From: Gnetum montanum | Lineage: Eukaryota > Streptophyta > Gnetopsida > Gnetales > Gnetaceae | DNA: 64,000 nt | Direction: 5' to 3' | NCBI GenBank assembly: GCA_015680685.1 | Contig: MNCI01004927.1 | Coordinates: forward strand, 157,952-221,951 | Shown: positions 54,120-64,000 of the stretch, piece after piece | Layout: each line of letters begins with the position of its first letter | Numbering within the stretch: position 1 is the first letter of the stretch | Made by a program: the position numbers and the translations under genes | The notes under the pieces: generated by a model | Seen by the model: the letters and a program-made list of their open reading frames with translations, nothing else | What the model was told of the DNA's origin: nothing | The model's database searches: none

Positions 54120-56330
54120 ATGAACTAAAAAGATCTTTCAACTGGAAACATGACTTCCTAAAAGTCTCCAACAATTTATCTTATCAATTCTTGAACATAA
54201 TTTTATGACATTTTATTGGGAATCAAATGATATGCTAAATATTAATCTATCTTTAGTTTAACACCATCATTTTGAAGCAAGGATTAAAGCATGTTAAGTA
54301 AAATGCTCGCAAGATCAAACTAAACATTGTCTTAGCTATTAAAGAAAAAATCACTAAGATTTACAACATTAGTTTCATATATTCTATTGAATATTCTAAT
54401 TGAGTATCTAACATAGTCATTTTTATGAATGATTTTTTTCCTCGTAACATAAAGTATCTTTTTAACACTATAGTTGGTAATGCTTTTCTATATTTTATGA
54501 ATGGGTTTTTTGAATATAACTAAATCTAGATAAATTCAAAACACTAGTGATATACCCTTTTTATGATACCTTGGAGTACTTTTTGCTACACCAAGAAGCC
54601 CTTTAATCTTAGAAATTATTAAAGAAATCTAGGAACGAGCTAGGACTCATATATTTAGCAACCTGATGTTTAAGGTTGTCGGTGACTATGTTGATGACTT
54701 AAGTATTACATTAACATCATCATCATCATCCTACCCTTATCCCAAAACATGGGGTCAACTACATGATTTCTTTTTGTTATTCACCGATGTGAAGAGCCAG
54801 ATCTTTGTTTATTTGCAATTTTTGCAAATCATCCTCAAATAACCACTAAGTCAACATTAGTTATTAATCATCTTCTAAATATCAACACTATCCTATTATG
54901 TTGTAATCAATTTAAGATTTTTTTTAACATTTAAAAAAGTAAGATGTTGGATTCTATTATTTTTATAAATGGCATAGGTATTGATCTTGATAAGATTAAA
55001 GCCATCCAAAATCTCTCCTCACCTAAGACTCTCAAAGACATGTATTTTGAAAGGATGTCTTGAATCTATCCATTGCTTCCTCCACAATTTCACTAATTAA
55101 TTGCAATCTCTTTCTTGTCTTTTCAAACAATCCATTGCTAGCTTGCTTTGTCAAAGGTATAAACATGAATTGGATCTTCCCATCTACTACATGTTACATC
55201 TTCTAGCTAAATACGAGATTCGCTACTATGATCCTAACAATATAACAACAAGATAGCATTATAACAACAAGATAGCATTATAACAATAAGATAGCAATAT
55301 AACAACAAGATAGCATTATTGTAGCAATATAGCAAAATACTAAAACTCTTGTTGTCTTCAATAATGCACAACTAGTCATTAAAAAGATTAACGGAAACTA
55401 CCTCTACAAGTCTTTACATCTCATGCCTTACATTGACTTTGCCAAAAAACTAATATTTAAGTCTAATGATTATAATCTAATACATGTTCCTTGTTCCAAG
55501 AACATGCTTCTATATGCTTTAGCTACTTATACCATCCTAGCTAATCCTATAAAACTAGAAGAATGATTATCACATGTCTATCATGAGACACATATCATTA
55601 AATTTGTTTTGGCTTATATTACCTTAATTAAATTCAAATAATATAACCAATATATTGATATAATCCAGTATTTTCAAACTAATGAAACACTTGAACATAT
55701 TTCTCATACTCATAAAGATGCATTTTGTACATGATCTAAGTAATTTTTCATTGTTGATATAGATATATTATGTTATATTTTAACTACTAGAGTTCTTCTA
55801 TGTTGCCTTAATTTAATTGATGCTAAAGTTCTTCTTGAGTAAATTGACTTTAGGGTTTGTGGAGGTTATTTATACTCTCATTTGCTAGTACCTTGTATCA
55901 TTTCTTAACATTATTGATGGCCTCTCATGTTTAAAGATTCATATAACATAATTAAATTCTATGAGATTTGCTAACGACAAGCACCTCTCATATATTTCCA
56001 ATCTCAAAAACTAAGAACATCCTAGATTATTTGGCCTTTTCAAAATTGGAAGCTTGATTTTATTAGTCTTATTACTCCCTATTCATTTGCCACTTATTTA
56101 TTTATCTTGATAGCTATGGAATACCAAATGGGTTAAAACTATCATGTTGCATTTAGCCATATCTAAGGTTATCTATTTTTTTTCTTCTTGATCACATCAT
56201 CGCTCATTTTGGTATTCCTTTCTAAAATTTTGGTATTCCTTTCTAAATTGTAACTTGATAATAGTTCTCAATTCTAAAGCAAAGAGGTTTTTAGTTTCTG
56301 TAACTAATACTAAATAATTCAATTATTCTC
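54120..56330 (+). pseudogene. Very old Tat-type pol (RT, RNase H, INT) remnant
   Basis: Frame fragments in pol order. RT: PWSTFCYTKKPFNLRNY (usual PWGTFCY..MPFGLKNA) and FKVVGDYVDDLSI near 54670-54710 with YVDD intact; INGIGIDLDKIKAIQNLSSP near 54965-55025. The archaeal-type RNase H has NNAQLVIKKINGNYLYKSLH and YNLIHVPCSKNMLLYALATY (55355-55530). Integrase has WPFQNWKLDFISLITPYSFA near 56030-56095 and DHIIAHFGIPF near 56195. Dense stops and shifts. No LTRs identified. Much older than D by decay. Confidence 0.65.
55236..55335 (+). repeat. Short tandem repeat AACAACAAGATAGCATTAT
   Basis: Four to five units of about 20 bp inside the decayed pol, between the RT end and RNase H. Local slippage expansion. 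Confidence 0.8.
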
Positions 56331-57210
56331 ATCCACCTACTATTCTTATTTGATGGTCAAGTCACATATATTTAAAAATCAAGAATTTATTTATTTAACA
56401 ATCAAGGAAGGAAAATATTTATGCCTTGATTCACTGCTAACCATTCCTCAAAATGTATCAAGAATCATGGCTTTTAGGTTAATGATAAATTAATAGTCTC
56501 AACACAATTCTCTATAATTTTGCATTTAAGGAAGATTTTTTAGTATTGTGGAATACCAAAAAATAAGATGATGTATTATAGTAAGAAATAGAGAACCTTT
56601 TCAATAAGAAAAAATTTTGTTGCCGAAAAAATTTAAAGCTTCATTAAAAAATATTTTACAAGAGGCTACCAAAAATATCACTATGAAATACAAGTCTATG
56701 GGGTGGGTTGGGGGAGGAGGAGGGGATGTTGAACCTCAAAAAGAAGTTTTATTAATCAAATTAGAGCATCACATACACATGGAGCATTTGACAAAATAGA
56801 TAAAAAGGATAAAAAATACACATGTAGCATTCGATAGAATAGATAGAAATAACATGAAAGGAAACACAAATATATGGGTAATAAGTGGTTAATATTTAGA
56901 GATTAGATTCACTTTCTTTTAACAAATAGTTTCTTTTTATCTACTTGGCTTATGCATAAAGTATCATAGGTCTATGGTACTTTAAAAAAATATTTACTTT
57001 TTTATATCCAATTCTTTCCATCATGATATTTCATGCAGTGATTTTTCATACATGTATGTACTTTTTCAAGTTCTAGTTAGATTGTAGAATCATTAATAAT
57101 AAGTAGTCTTTCCCTTTGTATAGTTTAAATATTTACCCTTTATTACTTTAACCAACATGATACTTTCATTCATAATTCTCTAAGCTAATGTTCCTAAAAG
57201 AACCATTTTT

Positions 57211-57389
57211 CACAATGAGGTGTTAGCCAAGTGTTAAGACTTTTGATTTGAAAGATGCAAGTCATGGGTTTGATTTTGGAAGGCAATTTAAGTCATGGGT
57301 TTGATTCTGGTGGACAATGCTAAGTTATAAAGTTCTAATTATACTATATACCTTGGGTATGCCTCTATTACAAGTATCACCCTCCACCC
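57211..57389 (+). mobile_element. tRNA-derived SINE with 19-bp target duplication
   Basis: Exact 19-bp repeats TCCTAAAAGAACCATTTTT at 57192-57210 and 57390-57408 bracket 179 bp. Inside, TTAGCCAAGTGTTAAGAC is a box A-like and GGGTTTGATTTTGG a box B-like Pol III promoter, as in a tRNA head. The box B segment is repeated (AAGTCATGGGTTTGATT at about 57266 and 57292). The 3' part ends TATCACCCTCCACCC without a clear A-tail. The duplication length fits LINE-driven insertion. Confidence 0.7.
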
Positions 57390-57435
57390 TCCTAAAAGAA
57401 CCATTTTTGAATAATGTAATTTAAGGATTGGCTAT

Positions 57436-59204
57436 TGTAGCGATCAAAAACGTCGAAGGCTGGAAACACCGAGAGGTTTTTGGTCAGACAGTCTTAACCC
57501 CATGTCCGCATGAGGGCCATGCTAGACAAAACAAAAATGGGGTGCCCTGAACGGTCTGGTCGATCAGATAGGGACTTAGTCAGTGTCACTAAACCTTTTA
57601 CAAACGTGTAATTTGAAAACAATGTTTATAGTGTAAAATAATTATTATTATATGCAAGGAAACGAAAACGATGTAAAATGCAATGATAAGTAGGAGATTA
57701 AAGTAAACTAGAGTTAAGAAATGCACTGCTTCAAGACTACAGCTTTACTTTGTCAAGGTGGATACAATCGGTTGCGTGACGTTGGGAAGCACAGAGATCC
57801 CAAAAGTAACCAAGACATTCAAAGCAAGCCAACTGTATGCTTGAACGCAAACTTAAAAAGCCAACAATGCAAAATGCTACAAAGGTGATAGAAAAGAGCT
57901 AACAGAATCCCAAACGAGAATGCCAACTGCTTAATTTTTTCCAACTTGTAAATGTTAACAATGGTCAAGATTTCCAACCCTTTAAATTCTCAAATTGCCA
58001 ACCATGTAAAATTTTCCAACCCTTTAAATTCTCAAATTGCCAACCATGCAAAATTTGCCAACCCTCTGAGCATTGCTCGTTGGGGTATTTAGAGGGCCAG
58101 GAGGATGCGAGAAATGCGATTTGAATGTCACGCGTCCTGGACCCATAAGATGTTGACTTGTCCATGCTGTATGGACATGCAAAGCTGATTAATGAGCCTG
58201 TCGCATTGCAATCACACTATCGAAACTGGAGATGCTAGGATCAGGTGCACCAATGATACAAACAAGGAGTGAAGCACACCAATGTAGTTTAGCCACCTGC
58301 TATGTTGTGCTACATTATGGAGCGTAGCCTGTTAGCGTAGCATATTGTAGCCACTAGTTTGAAGAAGAAATTTGCATTGGAGTTAATTGCAGGTGTTGTA
58401 AGCCTTTGAAGTGTATTGGCTGGTTCTGCATGTTTGCTACGCTATGCTACGCTACGATGTAGCATAGAATTTGACCTTATCTACGAACCACGTCGAAGTT
58501 GCAAACATTTACTTGAAGTTTGGTCATGCTAAAAACTGCAACTAAAACCTACTAATCTTGCACTTGAGACGCCTCTTATTTTTCTTGCATTGCCACTACA
58601 CTGTGCTGCGCTATGTAGCGTAGCGCAGTGTAGCAACCAACATAACTTGCTTTTTTCTCAATCTACCATTTTTCGATGAGAAGCTCTGCCAAAGACTTGA
58701 ATTTGAACATGGCAACTGGTTTTGAAGGTCGGAGTGCTTGCTAGGTGCGATTGGAATCACTCGGTAAGCTGGGCCTTTGTATTTTGCCTTTGCTACACTA
58801 TGCTATGCTACATAGCATAGCATAATGTAGTACTTTGTTCTGCAATAGTTTGGTTGCCTAAGAAACTATCTTTCGAGGCCTGCTACGCTACATAGCGTAG
58901 TGTAGCGTAGCAAACTTCTTGACTAGAAAACTTGCCAAACTGTTTTGCGCATCTTGAGCACCACCGACAACTCCACATGTGGTTTTTGAGTAAACTGTCA
59001 ACTAAATGAATTGTCCAAGTGGGCAAGCTGGAGAGTCCATCGGGCCTGTCAACACTGGGTGTAGAAAAATTTTCCAACTAGACAGTCTGCACTCAGAGCA
59101 TCCATTTCCTACCAAACTATCATGAAATACACTTCTGAAAATTCTTTGCCTAAATTCTGAAACCCTGGTGAAGCAAGAGGGTCCCAAAATTTTAGGGTGT
59201 TTCA
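57436..59204 (-). repeat. D 3' LTR
   Basis: Plus-strand TGTAGCGATCAAAAACGTCG to TTTAGGGTGTTTCA, 1769 bp. The outer ends match C1 (ACCGAGAGGTTT, GGGCCATGCTAGACAAAA). A 44-base tandem duplication (CCAACCCTTTAAATTCTC units) lies at 57974-58061. Confidence 0.8.
58292..58911 (-). repeat. D LTR long palindrome array
   Basis: Five palindromes: 58292-58352 (degenerate), 58436-58467, 58596-58633, 58793-58830 and 58882-58911. Two are 38 bp with half-sites CTACACTATGCTATGCTA or CTACACTGTGCTGCGCTA followed by the near reverse complement. Spacing is about 90-200 bp. Core TAGCGTAGC is shared with C0. Confidence 0.85.
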
Positions 59205-59270
59205 TTGGCCCCTCTTTGTTGACATTTGGAGGATGGACCCGAGAGACATTAACAAAGAATACAAAACACC
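59195..59270 (-). promoter_or_regulatory. PPT-containing stem-loop of D
   Basis: Minus strand TGGTGTTTTGTATTCTTTG opens, CAACAAAGAGGGGCCAA is the PPT and TGAAACACCC the LTR start. Same layout as C0, B1 and C1. Confidence 0.7.
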
Positions 59271-60535
59271 ATAGAAGGAAAAACGCTAATCATTGCTCTT
59301 CGATGATCGCCAAGATGTCGCTCAACTATGCTTGAGAGTGCTGCATTGGTTATGCATGGAAGAGGAAGGGTTAAGCAGGGGAAAGGAGGTTTAGGAAAAT
59401 GGTAAAGATGAAACTTAGCACAATCCCTCGTCGGAATGCTTGTGGGGGAGTTGTTTGTGTGGTCATCTTTTCTTTTACTAACCTTCGACCTCTCGTCGGA
59501 ATGCTTAGAGAGAGTGATCGTGAAACAGCCCATGTGCCATATGTTTTCGGCACGTGTTTTTGCATGAGCTTTACTCTTTTACGCTTTTCTTTTGCTATTT
59601 TGTCTTTTACATTTGCAAACAACCTTATCGCAGGATAGGTGTTTCTTTCCCAGGATGAGTTGTGTTACATCCACATGGAGCTTTAACCTTCCTACAGATG
59701 CTTCCCATGTGGCAAGCTGTGTTACGCGCATCATGGACTTTATGGTTGAGCATATGGAAGGGCTTGACAGGCGTCGGGAAAAGCTTATAAAAGAGGGGAG
59801 AGAGTGGATTGCGAGTGTAAGAAATGAGATAAGGTAGGTAAAGGGGAAGGATAGCATGTGCACTCCAAAGTAGCTAAGCTAGTCAAGACTAACACCATGG
59901 AACGATGTAGTGTCCTACCTCCGTGGCAAAACACACCTCTGACCAATGCCCCTCTAGAACGAACCCTGCAAACACAATAGAAAGCAAACCAGAAGGAACA
60001 ACCATGATGCAAAATGAAGGTAAAGGTCTTGCTTGCTTTGGACGCTGTTAGAGCTTTGGGCATTCTTGCTGAGGCATGCGACGTCCAAACTAGGAAGGCC
60101 AGCAGTGGCCTTGGCAACATTAGTGTGGAGGAGCTAGCACTAAGGAGGCTAGGAGTTACTGTGAATGCAGATGCTCAGGAATCCCCACCCAAGGCAAAAA
60201 TTGTGCAGTTCAGTTGTGAGATAGGTTACCCAACAGCTAAACATCTTTTGGGCACTAGCAATGGTGGGGGCTAGAGAATACTGCTGGAACTCCAATAGCA
60301 GGCATTGACCAGGGAAGCTACTGCCAAGGCGATGAGCCGTGGTGGCGGTAGCTCTGGAAAGTCAACAAGATGTCATAAGACATCTTCGGAGGATCAGCAA
60401 AATGCTAAGAGCAGTGGCACTGCATATGTTCTAGAGGGTGTTTTCTTAGCATCATGGACTACATTTTAGAACTACAATGTCCCACCCCATGTCAACACTA
60501 TGCACGCTCACTTGTTGTGTACTAGCATAGATCCA
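59271..60535 (-). other. D 3' UTR
   Basis: It contains the GATGAGTTGTGTTACATCC motif (59656-59674) and a second degenerate copy near 59705. A splice-acceptor-like TATTGTGTTTGCAG ends at 59966 (minus strand) after a pyrimidine-rich run. Open frames of 80-110 codons here overlap in both strands and none is clearly coding. Confidence 0.55.
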
Positions 60536-60995
60536 TGTTGGGGACGTGTCACAAACCTAGTTTAAGGTCTTGGTAGACCATGGTGTGCTAGTTTAAGGTC
60601 TCAACAGACCATGGTGTACTAGTTTAAGGTCCTAGTAGACCGCTATGCTAGTTTAAGGCCCCAGTAGACCGTATGTGCCAATTTAACGTCATAGCAGATG
60701 GTCGTTGTGCTAATTTAAGGTCCTAGTAGACCATTGTGCTAGTTTTTCATTGTAGCGGACAGTGGATGAGCTAGTTTAAGGTCCTAGCAGACCGTCTGTG
60801 CCAATTTAATGTCATGGTGGACTATTTGTGCCAATTTATAGTCATAGCGAACTACTTTGCCAGTTTTATGTCGTAGCAGACGAGCTTTGCTAGTTTTACG
60901 TCGTAACGAATGTCTGCTCACCTTTGCCAGTTTTACGTCATAGCAAACGTTGGTGAAGCTTTGCCAGTCTTACGTCATAGTAGACGTTTGCTTAT
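60536..60995 (-). repeat. D minisatellite cluster
   Basis: About 15 units; plus-strand core CTAGTTTAAGGTCCTAGTAG followed by ACC and a spacer, 25-35 bp period, degrading to GCCAGTTTTACGTCATAGCA on the right. The longest and clearest cluster of the family. Confidence 0.85.
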
Positions 60996-61007
60996 CTACT
61001 TCATGCA

Positions 61008-62070
61008 TTAGATATACGGCTTGAGATATGAGTGATTTACCGAATTTGCAAACTCATTGTTGTCCATGTTTGCCAGCTTGAAGGCCCCATTCCCAAAGGC
61101 TTTTGTGACTATGTATGGACCTTCCCAATTTATTGAGAATTTGTTCATATGCTCATGGACAACCTTGAGAATGAGGTCTCTTTGTTCTAATAATGCTCTA
61201 TGTGACCCAGTGTTTGTGCATGCTCCTCCTCTATTGAGTCGAGGTTGATGATCCTCGACTTGTTGTTCTGGGCTTCGCTCGCGACATTCAATAGGATCAT
61301 CCAGAGTGATGGCACCTGTAACTCAAGAGGTAACACTGCTTCAAATCCATAAACAAGACTATAAGGTGTCTTACCTGTCGTAGTCTTACATGTCTTCCTA
61401 TAAGCCCACAGCACATAGAGTATTTGCTCATGCCATCGCCTCTTGCTGTTGTTAAGCATTCTCTTCAGCAAGTTGATGATGGACTTATTTGTAGCCTATG
61501 CTTGTCCATTTGCCTACCGGTAATATGGCAAGGATAATGATTATCTGATGCCAAAATTGCTGCAAAAGGTTCGAGTTTTCGCACTACTAAACTGTGGCTC
61601 GTTGTCGGTCACAGTAATTATGGGAAGCCCAAACCTTGTCACGATGTTGTCCAAGATAAAGTGGTAAACCTAGAGAGATGTAGTCTTCCTCAGGGGGATA
61701 GCCTCTACCCACTTAGTAAAATACACAGTGGCGGTGATGATGAAGCTATGCCCTAGGAAAGACTTAAGTGTGATAGGTCCTATGAGGTCTAGTCCCCATC
61801 GTTGGAAAAGCCACGTGATCTACATTGGATGCAGCTTTGTAGGTGAAACGTGTATGAGATTTGCGTGTCTTTGGCAAGTATCACATGTCTTGACTTTGGC
61901 CACGTAATCACGCTCCATGTGAGGCTAGTAGTACCCTAGACGTCTGATTTTTGCAGCCATGGCTCTAGGTGTTATGTGTCCGCCACATAGTCCCTCGTGT
62001 ACTTCATTAATCACCTACTATGCTTGCTCCTCATTTACGTCATAGGATCGTTTACATAGAGCATTGTCTC
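61008..62070 (-). pseudogene. D integrase
   Basis: Read downward: the zinc-binding domain HEGLCGGHITPRAMAAKIRR with GYY, stop, PHMERD and TCDTCQRH (61860-62020). The core has RWGLDLIGPITLKSFLGHSF, then TATVYFTKWVEAIPLRKT, and IVTRFGLPITIVTDNEPQFS. The catalytic Glu is replaced by TAG (61496-61498) in ANGQA-stop-ATNKS. Then MLKRMLNNSKRRWHEQILYV and GKTPYSLVYGFEAVLPLE. The C-terminus has INWEGPYIVTKAFGNGAFKL. Ends near 61008 just before the minisatellite. Confidence 0.85.
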
Positions 62071-62209
62071 CCATGAGCACATATTGCCGAGCATGCTTAC
62101 GAATTGCATCTCTCTAGGCAGATGTCAATCCTCTTGGGGGCTCACCATGTTGCAAGTAGGCTTTAATGTTGGCATACCACTCCTGGGTATCCACAGCGCT
62201 GACAAAGGC

Positions 62210-62600
62210 TACGTGTACCACCTAAGTGATAGGCTTTGTACACTTGGTAATCGAGGTTGGCAAACCTGCGAACAAGTGTGGTGGAATATTTAATGCTAGG
62301 GTAGCCAAGGTGTCTCCTATGGTGTTTTCGTTGCATGGCACATGTTGCACGTCTGTTGTTGCAAACTGTTTGAGTAGGATTTTCACTAAGTCGCAGTAGG
62401 GTTGCAGGTGTGTAGCCTTGTAGACGTAGACCTCGGTGATTTGATTCACAACTAGTTGTGAATCTCCGTGAATCGCCAAGTGTTGTATGCTTAATTCTTG
62501 GGCTACTAAGAGACCCCTGAGTAATCCCTCGTACTCTACCACATTGTTTGTACAAGGGAACGTAAAACGATAAGAAAAAGGATGCATTTCCCTAGAGGGG
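62210..62600 (-). pseudogene. D second RNase H (archaeal type)
   Basis: FPCTNNVVEYEGLLRGLLVA, HLAIHGDSQLVVNQITEVYV, and VQHVPCNENTIGDTLATLAL (62222-62587). The GDSQLV and NE...D..A.LA patterns are those of the additional RNase H acquired by Tat-lineage elements. Catalytic residues D (GDSQ), E (EYEG) and D (IGDTLA) are present. The domain is open for about 120 codons. Confidence 0.85.
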
Positions 62601-62719
62601 AACGTAATGAAAGTAGCTGCATTAACCCCTCACGCGGTTGAGGCACCTTCGAAATGCAAAGTAGCTTCAAGATGCAATGGGATGACATTGACAATGCTAA
62701 CATGCTCATCTGGGAATTT

Positions 62720-63060
62720 GGGATCTATGATCACCTAGTCGTCGATAGTTGAGGTCGTAAGTTGCATTGCTATGGCTTGACCTTTCGTCGACGATTGGCT
62801 CACATAATGAAAATTGAATTGCACTGTTATTGCTTTCCACTGGACTATCCTACTGCTTTCATATAAATTATTTATGATAGCCCAGAGTATGTTGCTCTTG
62901 AAAATAATGTTAATCTTGCTACGAAATAGGTAGTGTCTCCACTTCTTCAATGCAAACACTAAAGCAAGGCAGTTTCTCTCCATCTCATTGTATTTCGCTT
63001 CATACGCTATTAGTGCATGACTTAGGTAGTACACTAGTATCTCAGAACCATCATCCCTTT
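62720..63060 (-). pseudogene. D first RNase H
   Basis: VYYLSHALIAYEAKYNEMER, NCLALVFALKKWRHYLFRSK, then INIIFKSNILWAIINN, where the usual TDH.pL is FKSN, so a catalytic Asp is lost. RIVQWKAITVQFNFHYVSQS follows. In Tat elements this domain is usually degenerate while the archaeal-type copy is kept, as seen here. Confidence 0.8.
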
Positions 63061-63089
63061 TCTAACATAACAATGCCACGATAGACGTG

Positions 63090-64000
63090 TCCGAGGTGGG
63101 AAGGTAGATGAATAAAGGCTTATCCCTCTATGGTGGGTAAATAGTTGGGAGGTGCAAAAGGTCTTTCATTAGATCATCAAAGGCTTGTTGGCACTATGGT
63201 GTCCATTCGAAGTTAACCCCTTTCTTCAGTAGATGTTGCATGGGGTGTAACTTATCAGTTAATTTTACTATAAACCTTCTGATGAACTGTACTCTACCTT
63301 GTAACCCATGTAATTCCTTAAGATTTGTAGATGGCGGTAGGTTAACGATGGCCTTGACTTTGTCAAGGTCCACTCGTATTCCAGCCTTCGATACTACAAA
63401 CCCTAACATGCGTCTGGTTCTCACCCTAAAGACACACTTTTTAGGATTGAGGCGTAAATCGTGCATCTAGCAACGTTTGAGAACTACGCTAAATTGTTGG
63501 GATGATCAGTGACTTCCTTAGATTTTATCACTATGTCATCCACATAATCATTCAGCGTTTCTAAGATGTAGTTGCTAAAGATGTAAGTCATGGCTTTCTG
63601 GTAGGTTGCTCTAGCGTTCTTGAGCCCAAAAGGCATCATAGTGTAACAAAAGGTACCCCATGGGGTCATTAAGGTTGTTGTTAACTAATGCTTTGGGTTG
63701 ATGCGAATCTGGTTGTAGCCAGAGAAACCATCCATAAAGGATAAAAGNAATGCTTTAGGTTGATGCGAATCTGGTTGTAGCCAGAGAAACCATCCATAAA
63801 GGATAAAAGAGCATGACCAGCCGTAGTGTCAATGAGTTGATTAATACTCGAAAGTGGAAAATCATCTTTGATTATTGCCTTGTTCAAATCTCAGAAGTCT
63901 ATACAGATTCGTATTCCTCCTATTTTCTTAGAAACTACAATGATGTTAAACACCCATTCTGAGTAATCAACTGCCCGGATGAAACCAGCCTGATATAGCT
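63090..64000 (-). pseudogene. D reverse transcriptase (partial at window edge)
   Basis: Read from 64000: LYQAGFIRAVDYSEWVFNII, VSKKIGGIRICIDF, stop, DLNKAIIKDDFPLSSINQLI, FMDGFSGYNQIRIN, TPWGTFCYTMMPFGLKNARA, and NDYVDDIVIKSKE with YVDD intact (63525-63560). Then MHDLRLNPKKCVFRVRTRRM, LGFVVSKAGIRVDLDKVKAI and LHGLQGRVQFIRRFIVKLTD. A one-base shift lies near 63480. N at 63748 separates two copies of a 60-base segment and breaks the frame artificially. Confidence 0.85.
63686..63809. other. Assembly duplication around N 63748
   Basis: 63688-63747 (AATGCTTTGGGTTGATGCG and on) is repeated at 63749-63808 with one difference. A tandem copy split by a single N is a probable contig-overlap artefact. 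Confidence 0.75.

Larger units (their letters stand above)
57436..64000 (-). mobile_element. D: Tat-type LTR retrotransposon, 3' half, with pol
   Basis: 3' LTR 57436-59204, PPT stem-loop, 3' UTR with splice-acceptor-like segment and minisatellite, then on the minus strand INT, archaeal-type RNase H, RNase H and RT up to the window edge. The left target flank is GCTAT (57431-57435). PR, gag and the 5' LTR would lie beyond 64000. From 63466 to 61000 the pol stays in one frame apart from stops, so D is the youngest pol-bearing copy here. Confidence 0.85.

Noticed and set aside
57220-57290. Functional tRNA gene
   Set aside because: Box A and B are present but acceptor-stem pairing and anticodon arm are not credible, and exact 19-bp flanking repeats show a SINE insertion.
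59785-60120. 111-codon minus-strand ORF in the D 3' UTR
   Set aside because: It overlaps similar-length frames on the other strand, has no recognisable domain, and its homologous position in C0 and C1 does not keep the same frame.
60536-60995. Centromeric or other free satellite array
   Set aside because: The cluster is short, degenerate and lies between INT and 3' UTR of D, so it belongs to the element.

Overview
The window looks like plant nuclear heterochromatin made almost wholly of nested, decayed retroelements. I found no host protein gene, rRNA or functional tRNA gene. The evidence is Ty3/gypsy LTR retrotransposons of the two plant OTA groups. One is Athila-like: a PBS of the type TGGCGCCGTTGC reported for tRNA-Asp priming, a gag zinc knuckle CNTCLYDHPKGQC, and an ORF downstream of pol. 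The other is Tat-like: pol with a second, archaeal-type RNase H. There are also LINE pieces and a tRNA-derived SINE. A large, repeat-rich seed-plant genome is likely (gymnosperm-like as a guess); the species cannot be read from the sequence.

I use working names. Left block: a Tat-type element C0 (+) contributes its 3' UTR (1-1227) and 3' LTR (1228-1673 plus 12421-13217). That LTR was split by element B1 (+, 1674-12415, TSD GGGAC), whose gag was itself hit by an Athila-type solo LTR (5721-6559, TSD GATAG). C0 sits in the accessory ORF of Athila-type A4, whose last exon and 3' LTR follow (13223-15150). Next is a LINE reverse-transcriptase remnant (15151-15489, 22723-23727). It is split by Athila-type A0 (+, 15490-22717, TSD ATATA) and bounded by A1.

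Centre: Athila-type A1 (-, 23728-50196, TSD CTACT) carries the broken gag-PR-RT-RH-INT set. It holds Tat-type C1 (-, 32494-48913, decayed TSD), and C1's 5' LTR holds Athila-type A2 (-, 40981-47303, TSD GTAGT). Right: about 7 kb of AT-rich decayed sequence with an L1-type zinc-knuckle remnant, a very old Tat pol (+) and a SINE with a 19-bp TSD. Last comes the 3' half of Tat-type D (-, 57436 to beyond 64000) with INT, two RNases H and RT.

How the parts fit: D has pol. B1 and C1 keep LTRs, leader, gag and protease but have no RT or INT, and A2 has gag but no pol, so these look like non-autonomous partners that needed enzymes from elements such as D and A1. The Tat-type copies share unusual non-coding architecture: palindrome arrays in the LTRs, leader repeats that echo them, a family minisatellite, a splice-acceptor-like segment in the 3' UTR, and a stem-loop spanning the polypurine tract and LTR start. 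The Athila-type copies share an ORF after pol that begins at a splice-acceptor-like TTGCAG and encodes a long coiled-coil protein. These shared modules are the most interesting content. All six single-N positions lie at duplicated or inverted flanks and look like assembly joins.
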